A stretch of DNA of 64,000 nucleotides, taken from JADMIH01 sp036399775. GTDB taxonomy: Bacteria; Chloroflexota; Chloroflexia; QHBQ01; JADMIH01. Position 1 is the first letter of the stretch. Each line of letters opens with the position of its first letter. Both the position numbers and the translations under genes were made by a program. Where the stretch lies: assembly GCA_036399775.1 (NCBI GenBank), contig DASWMJ010000045.1, positions 26,365 to 90,364 of the forward strand, in the 5' to 3' direction. Below are positions 8,856 to 15,019 of this stretch, one piece after another. Under the pieces are notes generated by a model, which saw only the letters and a list, made by a program, of their open reading frames with translations, did not search any database and had not been told where the DNA came from.

Positions 8856-9626
8856 ATGAACAGGATGAATACCAACCGCCAGACCGCAGTCATTACGACA
8901 GACATAGAGGAGAGCAAAATGAAGATAACAGGCTCGAAACTCATCCGTTGGGCCGGTTTATCAGCTATGCTGGCAGGGATCATTTTCGCGGGCATCCAGC
9001 CGATCCACCCGACTGACGCACTTTCATCAGTCAACACCACCGCATGGGCAATCATCACCCCCTTGAAGACGGTCATGTGCCTCTTCTTCATGCTCGGCCT
9101 TACCGGGCTGTACGCCAGGCAAGTGAACAAGGCGGGTTGGCTTGGTCTGGCCGGTTATCTCCTGTTCGGCCTCTCCTGGGCGGTCAACCTGGTCTATATC
9201 TTCGCCGAAGCCTTTATCTTGCCGCCGTTGGCGAACGTAGCGCCCCAGTTCGTGCAGGACATATTCACCGGAGTAATCACCAGCGGCACCACCGAGACTA
9301 ACCTCGGAGCCCTCCCGATAATATTTGCGCTAAACGGGCTTTTCTATCTGCTCGGCGGCCTGCTCTTTGGTATCGCGACCCTCCGCTCCGGTATCCTGTC
9401 GCGCTGGCCGGCTGGTCTCCTTGCCGTCGCGGCGCTGTTGACCCCCCTGGCTGCGCTGTTCCCTCACGAGATCCAGCGGTACGCCGGGATACCGGTGGGG
9501 GTTGCCGTGGCCTGGTTGGGCTATTCGCTCCTGTCTGAGCGGCGAGCGCAAGCCTCGGAGGAGCAAGCCTCACAACTCGCGCCCGGCAAGGGGATCGCCC
9601 CGATCCTGCAGCCCGCAGCCGAGTAA
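8856..9626 (+). CDS. Multi-pass membrane protein of unknown function
   Basis: 256 aa from the ATG at 8856, with AAAGGAG 8 nt upstream. A second in-frame ATG (8919) has its own AGAGGAG, so a 235-aa form starting at MKITGSKLIRWAG is possible. About six or seven hydrophobic helices follow, with a short charged C-terminal tail (about 230-256). I do not recognise the family. It is followed by DUF2306 and a small conserved protein; such genes often lie near MalT-type LuxR regulators, so this may be part of a membrane-stress regulon. The longer upstream frame is rejected because it runs antisense through the phosphotransferase. Confidence 0.75.
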   Translation: MNRMNTNRQTAVITTDIEESKMKITGSKLIRWAGLSAMLAGIIFAGIQPIHPTDALSSVNTTAWAIITPLKTVMCLFFMLGLTGLYARQVNKAGWLGLAGYLLFGLSWAVNLVYIFAEAFILPPLANVAPQFVQDIFTGVITSGTTETNLGALPIIFALNGLFYLLGGLLFGIATLRSGILSRWPAGLLAVAALLTPLAALFPHEIQRYAGIPVGVAVAWLGYSLLSERRAQASEEQASQLAPGKGIAPILQPAAE

Positions 9627-9649
9627 GGTCGCCCGCAACTGCATGGAGT

Positions 9650-9677
9650 GGACAGGGGGCTTTGTGGCCGCCTGTCC
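9650..9677 (+). terminator. Hairpin after the membrane protein gene
   Basis: GGACAGG (9650-9656) pairs with CCTGTCC (9671-9677) with further G/C pairing inside. There is no T-run, so it may be an attenuator or RNA-stabilising element instead of a strong terminator. Confidence 0.35.
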
Positions 9678-9752
9678 TATTCCGGCCCGGCATCTTCGGA
9701 ACGCGCTGTGTGAGTCGCACAGCGCCGCGTACAACCGTCTAAGGAGCTAATG

Positions 9753-10547
9753 ATGAAAGCGACCGTATACGATGAAGGTCAAAGCCACCATGTGCCGCAG
9801 TCAAACGCGGTAGGAGCAGTAGGGGTGGCAGGGAAGCCTACGCCTCCCAGGAGCAAGACATCTGCAAAGGCAGGTTCGGCAAAGTGGCTGATCGCGGGGC
9901 TGCTCTTGCTCAGCGCTATTCCAATGGCTGCCGGCGCCTTCCGCCTGACAGAGCTTACTGGCGGCGCGCAAATCACGCCGGCCAACGCACGCTTCTTTGC
10001 ATCACCCCTGCCGGTGGTGATGCATATCGTAAGCTCCAGCCTGTTTGCGGTCCTGGGCGCGTTCCAGTTCTCAGCCCGCTTCCGACGGCGCAGGCCCGGC
10101 TGGCACCGCGCTGCCGGGCGACTCCTGGTTCCATGCGGGCTGCTGGTGGCCCTCTCAGCCCTGTGGATGACCCTGTTCTATCCCCGTCCCGCCCTCACCG
10201 GTGATCTGCTGTATGTGCTGCGGCTCCTGTTCGGCTCGGCCATGATCGTGTCCCTCGTCCTCGGCTTTGCCGCTATCCGGCGAGGGAACGTAAAACAACA
10301 CCGGGCATGGATGATGCGCGGCTACGCGATCGGGCTTGGCGCGGGCACGCAGGTGCTGACCCTGCTGGCAGGGGAGTTGATCTTCGGCCCGCCGGGTGAG
10401 CTCAGCGGAGATATACTGAGGGGCGCGGCCTGGGTGATCAACCTGGCAGTGGTCGAATGGGCAATACGTAGGCACCTTCATCCGGTTCGCAAGTCCGCTG
10501 CGAACAGACCAACCGGCGCACAGCCCAGCTTGGTGCCCCGTGTTTGA
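9753..10547 (+). CDS. DUF2306-type membrane protein
   Basis: 264 aa. Two adjacent ATGs (9750, 9753) are possible; I prefer 9753 because AAGGAG at 9741-9746 is then 6 nt away. An approximately 45-residue polar N-terminal tail precedes about seven membrane segments. Features fitting the DUF2306 family are HIVSSSLFAVLGAFQFS, RRPGWHRAAGR and KQHRAWMMRGYAIG; the conserved histidines in membrane segments suggest a cytochrome- or redox-like role in the family, but no function is proven. It follows the preceding membrane gene by 126 bp in the same direction and probably shares its regulation. Confidence 0.8.
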   Translation: MKATVYDEGQSHHVPQSNAVGAVGVAGKPTPPRSKTSAKAGSAKWLIAGLLLLSAIPMAAGAFRLTELTGGAQITPANARFFASPLPVVMHIVSSSLFAVLGAFQFSARFRRRRPGWHRAAGRLLVPCGLLVALSALWMTLFYPRPALTGDLLYVLRLLFGSAMIVSLVLGFAAIRRGNVKQHRAWMMRGYAIGLGAGTQVLTLLAGELIFGPPGELSGDILRGAAWVINLAVVEWAIRRHLHPVRKSAANRPTGAQPSLVPRV

Positions 10548-10566
10548 GGCTTCTAAACGCCTTGCC

Positions 10567-10597
10567 TGAGCCGGATCGCCGGAGACATACCGGCTCA
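10567..10597 (+). terminator. Hairpin between DUF2306 gene and the small protein gene
   Basis: TGAGCCGG (10567-10574) pairs with CCGGCTCA (10590-10597), with a 15-nt loop. No T-run follows. It may partly terminate or process the transcript ahead of the next gene. Confidence 0.35.
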
Positions 10598-10677
10598 AGT
10601 GAACAGGTGGTCGAAGGCAGGGAGCAGCACAACCACGGGGTGCTTCAGCCAAATAAAGAAAATGCGGGAGGCGTAGG

Positions 10678-10944
10678 ATGAGTGAAACGTACACGGTAGC
10701 CGAGGATCATGAGGGTCAATCCGAGCCTGGGCTTTACGAGATCCGCGTCCACGGACAGCTTGACGACAGGTGGGCTGCCAGGTTTGAGGGCATGACCCTT
10801 ACACGAACCGACAACGGCGACACGCTGTTGACCGGTCCGGTGGTGGATCAGGCAGCATTACATGGCTTACTGAGAAAAGTTCGTGATTTAGGTATGCCAT
10901 TGATCTCGGTCCTTCGCGTCAGATTCGGCCAGGCAGATGCGTAA
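10678..10944 (+). CDS. Small conserved hypothetical protein
   Basis: 88 aa, start ATG with GGGAGG about 6 nt upstream. Soluble and acidic, with the recognisable pattern YEIRVHGQLDDRWAARFEGM ... GPVVDQAALHGLLRKVRDLG. I recognise this as a small family often found beside DUF2306 or MalT-like LuxR genes in Chloroflexota and Actinobacteria; its function is unknown. The size and single-domain alpha/beta pattern suggest a regulatory or ligand-binding role. It is the last gene of this cluster. Confidence 0.75.
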   Translation: MSETYTVAEDHEGQSEPGLYEIRVHGQLDDRWAARFEGMTLTRTDNGDTLLTGPVVDQAALHGLLRKVRDLGMPLISVLRVRFGQADA

Positions 10945-11239
10945 GATGCCAAACACGGAAGCACGAGCACTCTCCTGATACCTGTCGTATTCAACCCGTG
11001 CGGCTGCGAGTGGTGCGAAAGCATAGGCTTGATAGGCTTGATGCCGTGCCGTGCCTGTGCTGCCGATAGGAGCACACCTGCTTGAGTGGAATACCCAATG
11101 GCCGACATGAGCCAGCCGGTTGTTTCCAGAACGGCTATTGTGGCGCGGGCACTCCAAAGCGTGCTATAAGTTCTTGTGCAGTTGCAATAAGGTCGTATCT
11201 ACGATAACAAGGGTTGGCGAGGAGTTGTAGGGCGGAATA
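10945..11239. other. Intergenic stretch, no gene supported
   Basis: The minus strand carries an open frame with a protein-like core (HQAYQAYAFAPLAAARVEYD) but no start signal and no recognised family; it may be decayed coding sequence. A direct repeat GGCTTGATAGGCTTGAT lies at about 11028-11044. Nothing else was recognised. Confidence 0.3.
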
Positions 11240-11248
11240 TGCTACAAT
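11240..11248 (+). promoter_or_regulatory. Candidate extended -10 promoter of the GDSL gene
   Basis: TGCTACAAT fits the TGnTATAAT extended -10 form seen elsewhere here. No good -35 is visible. It would give an approximately 75-nt leader before 11329. Confidence 0.4.
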
Positions 11249-11328
11249 AGCGGTAGTCCCTTTCGATGGAAGGGCCTTTGACGTATTGTGCTTATTGATT
11301 TCCGCCGCGCGAAGGCGGAGAGGGTTGT

Positions 11329-12477
11329 ATGAGAGTTTTACCTGCTAATAAGCGGCTCAAATTCACCGTATCCGGCTTGCTTGCCCTGTCGGCGATGTTG
11401 GCTGCGCTTGCCCCCGCTGCGCCCGCGTCGGCTACCGAGAAGGTCCCATATACCGAGACGGTGACGGTGCCTATCATCGTCGGCTATCCGGACTCTATCG
11501 CTTCGATGGGCGACTCGATCACACGCGCCTACAATACGGGCAGCGCACCGTTTACCGACGCGCCCGCCAATTCGTGGTCAACGGGCACGGCGGCTTCGAC
11601 CAACAGTCACTACTTGCGCATCCTGCACGACCACCCACCAGCCAATGGACGCAATTACAACGACGCGGTGACGGGAGCGGTCATGTCGGACTTGAGCGAG
11701 CAGGTGGGGAGCGCGGTGGGGCAGGGCGCGCAGTACGTGACTATCCTGCTGGGGGCGAACGATGCGTGCACCGACACGGAGGGGGCTATGACGCCGGTGG
11801 CGACGTACCGGGAGCAGTTCCAGTCGGCTATGGGTAAGTTGAGCGCGGGGCTGCCGGATGCTCGCATCTACGTGTTGAGCGTGCCGGATATATACAACCT
11901 GTGGTTTATTTTGAAGGACAACGGGTCGGCGCGGTTTACGTGGAGCCTGCTGGGGATATGCCAATCGATGCTGGCCAATCCGCTGTCGATGGAGCCTGTG
12001 GACGTAGAGAGGCGCAACCGGGTGCGGCAGCGCGTGGTGGACTATAATACCCAGCTTGCCCAGGTGTGCGCGGGGTATATACATTGCCGGTTCGACAATA
12101 ACGCCGTGTACAATACGGCGTTCGTACCGAGCGACGTGTCTACGCGGGACTATTTCCATCCGGCGATACCGGGGCATACGAAGCTGGCAGAGGTCAGCTA
12201 TTGGGCTGGCTTCGATTTCAGGGATGGGGTAGCCCCGGTATCAACGGCTACGCTATCGGGTGCGGGGTCGGGGCCTAAGAAGGGGGCTGATTACATGGTG
12301 GCGATCACGGCTCGCGACAATATCGGGGTGGCGGGGAGTGAGTACAGGATCGGGAGCGGCCCGTGGGTGCGGTACAGCGCGCCCGTCAGTTTGCCGGCTG
12401 GGAGCACGTTCACGTACCGGAGCGTGGACGTGAATGGGACTATCGAGGAGGGACGGACGATAGTTGTCGGGCGTTGA
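11329..12477 (+). CDS. Secreted SGNH/GDSL-family hydrolase
   Basis: 382 aa with GGAGAGG upstream. The signal peptide covers about residues 1-36 (KRLKF, hydrophobic core, ASA). The SGNH fold is shown by block I GDSIT (61-65, nucleophile Ser63), block III LLGANDAC (Asn at about 142) and the C-terminal DYFHP (Asp about 274, His about 277). The catalytic set is therefore complete. Family members are esterases, lipases or carbohydrate deacetylases. Residues about 300-382 form an Ig-like or bacterial big-domain tail (VAITARDNIGVAGSEYRIG). Cysteines at about 145, 212, 243 and 250 may form disulfides after export. Substrate unknown. Confidence 0.88.
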   Translation: MRVLPANKRLKFTVSGLLALSAMLAALAPAAPASATEKVPYTETVTVPIIVGYPDSIASMGDSITRAYNTGSAPFTDAPANSWSTGTAASTNSHYLRILHDHPPANGRNYNDAVTGAVMSDLSEQVGSAVGQGAQYVTILLGANDACTDTEGAMTPVATYREQFQSAMGKLSAGLPDARIYVLSVPDIYNLWFILKDNGSARFTWSLLGICQSMLANPLSMEPVDVERRNRVRQRVVDYNTQLAQVCAGYIHCRFDNNAVYNTAFVPSDVSTRDYFHPAIPGHTKLAEVSYWAGFDFRDGVAPVSTATLSGAGSGPKKGADYMVAITARDNIGVAGSEYRIGSGPWVRYSAPVSLPAGSTFTYRSVDVNGTIEEGRTIVVGR

Positions 12478-12507
12478 CAAAGGTGGCCGAGGAGAGACCC
12501 TTCGCCG

Positions 12508-12636
12508 TCACCTCCTCCTTCGAAGTGGTTGCTTGCGCATCGTAAGGAGCACTATTAGCAGGCTGGGGATCAGCCCGACGACCAGTCCCTTCAGAAACCC
12601 CACGAAGGGGTACCGTATGTCCCTGTACGATGGCAT
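12508..12636 (-). CDS. Small membrane-spanning ORF or truncated gene tail
   Basis: 42 codons: one hydrophobic helix (GLVVGLIPSLLIVLLTM) followed by a strongly basic tail ending RRRR. The ATG at 12634-12636 has only GAGGG nearby, and the frame stays open for several codons upstream into the gyrB-derived fragment. It may be the C-terminal end of a membrane protein cut by the same rearrangement, or a small membrane protein. Expression is unproven. Confidence 0.35.
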   Translation of the reverse strand: MPSYRDIRYPFVGFLKGLVVGLIPSLLIVLLTMRKQPLRRRR

Positions 12637-12640
12637 ACCC

Positions 12641-12790
12641 TCAACAAGAACATTAGACGTCCAAATTCCGCACATTGTTAGCATGCGTCTGGATGAACCT
12701 GCGGCGGGGGGCTACCACGTTGCCCATACTGTAGGCCCATATCTCCTGCTTGCCGCTTGCTACCCTGTAGAGGGGCGGCTAGCCGAAGAA
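12641..12790 (-). pseudogene. Internally deleted gyrB 3'-end fragment
   Basis: Positions about 12653-12712 match the last codons of the intact gyrB (17639-17715 region), and about 12713-12787 match gyrB around 17903-17956, so roughly 190 bp between them are missing. The order and strand are the same as in gyrB and there is a stop codon in the same place (TTA at 12653-12655 on the plus strand). It encodes no complete domain. It is a partial duplication of the resident gyrB or of a close relative, about 5 kb away. Confidence 0.85.
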
Positions 12791-13112
12791 GTGGTTGGCA
12801 AGCTGCGTGGTTAGCAGGTGATGACACTGCTTAGGGCAGACCCAGATATCTACTCAGCCTGTACTTGTGCTGGAGGACGAAGCGGGCGTCAGGCACGCCT
12901 ATCGGCTTACTTTATAACATTTGCTAACTACATGTGGTATAATAAGCGGGATAGATGATATAAGACCATACTGCCTTTTATTATACTGATTGAAGATTCC
13001 ATTACAGATAATATTCTGGTACCAGGCAGGCTATCAGGCTTCGCCTGGTTTGCCGGGATATGAGCAGTCAGACTAAAACAGAGATCCCTTCTAGTAAGCA
13101 GGATGTTCTGAA
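12791..13112. other. Gene-free stretch before the lspA-like gene
   Basis: No gene is supported. AT content rises after 12900. The only signal recognised is the extended -10 box at 12935-12943. Confidence 0.4.
12935..12943 (+). promoter_or_regulatory. Candidate extended -10 promoter of the lspA-lgt cluster
   Basis: TGGTATAAT, an exact TGnTATAAT box, about 170 bp before the lspA-like start. No consensus -35 is present at 17 bp. The leader would be about 165 nt. Confidence 0.5.
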
Positions 13113-13538
13113 ATGGTAGGATTACTATTGATGCTCGTTCTGGTAGCATCAGCCGATCAGTTTAGCAAATGGCTCGTGACAAGCCGGTGCATTGATCGAG
13201 ACTTGCCCTCCAGAAAAGCAGTGCCCGTGCGGATACGGCTCGTTACTAATCGAAAACTTCCCATAGGTTCAGCACAAAACAAGCACGTATTGTTGGCCTT
13301 ATGGATTGTCCTGGTTCTCAGCATCATAATCATAGCTCAGTTTGGGCCACTGTTCCGATCTGCGATGGCCCAGGTCGGGCTGGGGATCGCCCTCGGTGGC
13401 TCAATGGGCAACCTCTGTGACATACTGTGGCGCAAGGGTGTTGTAGATTTTATTGACTTGCGTATCTGGCCGCTATTCAACCTGGCCGACGCGTCTATCG
13501 TTGCAGGCGTGGCTCTGGCTCTGCTTTACATATATTAA
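13113..13538 (+). CDS. Signal peptidase II (LspA)-like protein
   Basis: 141 aa, slightly short for the 150-170 aa usual in LspA. Four hydrophobic segments. The N-terminal DQFSKW resembles the DQ.TK motif. The catalytic region is GNLCD (Asp103) and FNLADASIVAG (Asp126), corresponding to the catalytic aspartate pair of LspA; between them is VVDFIDL. The usual Arg after GNxxD is Ile here, and the periplasmic loop is short. LspA cleaves prolipoprotein signal peptides in the membrane after Lgt modification. It is followed by an lgt-like gene and a gene with a lipobox, so it may serve that lipoprotein in particular. A paralogue of the housekeeping enzyme is likely but not shown. Confidence 0.8.
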   Translation: MVGLLLMLVLVASADQFSKWLVTSRCIDRDLPSRKAVPVRIRLVTNRKLPIGSAQNKHVLLALWIVLVLSIIIIAQFGPLFRSAMAQVGLGIALGGSMGNLCDILWRKGVVDFIDLRIWPLFNLADASIVAGVALALLYIY

Positions 13539-13580
13539 TATTACCTTCTGGTGTGGTATGGGGCTAGCGTGGGAGGTTCT

Positions 13581-14321
13581 ATGCGTCGCGTCCTATTCAA
13601 GCAGTGGGGTATCCAGGTATACAGCTATCCGGCTATGCTCTACCTGGGGCTGGTGTTTGGCTTTGTAGCCGGAAACTATGCCGCCAACATCGCGCACCTG
13701 AACTCGGCACGCGTCTTTCTGGCTACCCTTGTGCTTCTCATACCTGCTTTAGTAGGGGCCAGGCTCCTTTTTGTGCTGTCCCACTGGCAGATCTACCGCA
13801 ACGACCCGGCACGGATATGGCGGCAGTCAGAGGGTGGAGCAGCAATGTATGGCGGCGTCCCTCTGTTCTTGCTTGTTTCACTACCCCTTCTGCTCGCATT
13901 GCAGATTCCGTTCGGTGCCTTTTGGGATGTCTCAACATTCACCATCCTTGTTGCTATGATGATCGCCCGCGTCGGATGCCTGCTCAATGGGTGTTGTTCA
14001 GGGCGGGCGTGGGCTGGGCCGCTAGCTATCTATCTGCCAAACCAACTGGGCATATGGCAAAAACGCGTACCAACTCAACTCCTGGAAATCGGCCTCGCCT
14101 CTGTTCTGCTGGCCGGAGCCGTATTGCTATGGGGCCATTTACCATTCAGCGGCGCGCTTTTCCTTTATCTGATGGCGGGCTATGGTGCCGGTCGCTTCGC
14201 GCTTGAGTTCACCCGCGAAAACCAGGCAAGGCTGGTGGGCAACATGACTCTTCATCAGGCCATCTCTGTTGCGTTAGTCGCCTCTTCCCTGACTATCTTG
14301 CTGGTAGCCTGGCCCAGGTAA
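13581..14321 (+). CDS. Prolipoprotein diacylglyceryl transferase (Lgt)-like protein
   Basis: 246 aa from the ATG at 13581, which has GGGAGG just upstream; an earlier in-frame ATG at 13551 lacks one. About seven membrane segments. The Lgt signature is RVGCLLNGCCSG (about 130-141), with RVPTQLLE and the C-terminal YGAGRFALEFTRE (201-213), whose Arg and Glu match essential residues in Lgt. The HGG motif of canonical Lgt appears as MYGGVP (about 89-94), so the histidine is replaced by Tyr, and the signature carries a Cys pair. Lgt transfers diacylglycerol to the lipobox cysteine. The changes suggest a specialised or diverged paralogue. It lies 42 bp after the lspA-like gene. Confidence 0.78.
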   Translation: MRRVLFKQWGIQVYSYPAMLYLGLVFGFVAGNYAANIAHLNSARVFLATLVLLIPALVGARLLFVLSHWQIYRNDPARIWRQSEGGAAMYGGVPLFLLVSLPLLLALQIPFGAFWDVSTFTILVAMMIARVGCLLNGCCSGRAWAGPLAIYLPNQLGIWQKRVPTQLLEIGLASVLLAGAVLLWGHLPFSGALFLYLMAGYGAGRFALEFTRENQARLVGNMTLHQAISVALVASSLTILLVAWPR

Positions 14322-14418
14322 GTACCGCGCCGGCAGCATCTGAATTATGGTTGATTGGTTATGTGCCCAGGTATGCATAACCTGGCCCCAAGTGAGTGAC
14401 ATTGGAGGGATTAAACAG

Positions 14419-14970
14419 ATGGTTGACTGGTTTGTCGTACTGATAGCGTTGTTTTCACTGCCCGTTGTGTTGCTGTTTGTTTTTGTCGGCTGTGGCGTGG
14501 GGGCGCCGCAACCTACCACCGTTACGGTTAATACAATAGTAAGGCTCGCTCTCAGATTCGACCCTGCGGTTGTAGAGGTTACCCAGGTGCGATTCGACAT
14601 CAGCCGCGTCAATGGTACGACCGAAACCGACCAAGTGGATATCACAAGCAACGGCTCCATCAACCCCATGACGCTGAATACAGGTACGCTGAGTGGTTAT
14701 GACAGCCCTATGAGCGTACCTGGAACATACCAGCTTCGCATTTCAATGCCCCACCCCGGCAACTGGACCGTCAGTTGCCATGCCACATATCGACTCGTGC
14801 CTCCAGGGATGGGAGAGGGAGTCCTGGACGGAACTCCATTTATGAGTCCAGTGTCTGCTACCGTCACTTACCCTGCTGATGTGGTGATTAGCCCGGACCC
14901 GGCGGACAGGGTGTTCAGTTGGACTATTACTTCCGACCCCTTGCGGATTAGTCAGTTATTTAACTACTAA
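14419..14970 (+). CDS. Putative small lipoprotein
   Basis: 183 aa from the ATG at 14419, with GGAGGG about 10 nt upstream. A hydrophobic N-terminus ends in FVFVGCG, so Cys25 sits in a lipobox-like context, although the N-region lacks the usual positive charge (MVDW). The mature part is a beta-rich immunoglobulin-like domain (VSATVTYPADVV, WTVSCHATYRLV). No family recognised. Its position just after LspA-like and Lgt-like genes suggests that these enzymes process it. Confidence 0.65.
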   Translation: MVDWFVVLIALFSLPVVLLFVFVGCGVGAPQPTTVTVNTIVRLALRFDPAVVEVTQVRFDISRVNGTTETDQVDITSNGSINPMTLNTGTLSGYDSPMSVPGTYQLRISMPHPGNWTVSCHATYRLVPPGMGEGVLDGTPFMSPVSATVTYPADVVISPDPADRVFSWTITSDPLRISQLFNY

Positions 14971-15019
14971 TGAGTAAAGTAGCCTCGCCAGGGCCAATCG
15001 CCAGAGGAGAACAACAGCT

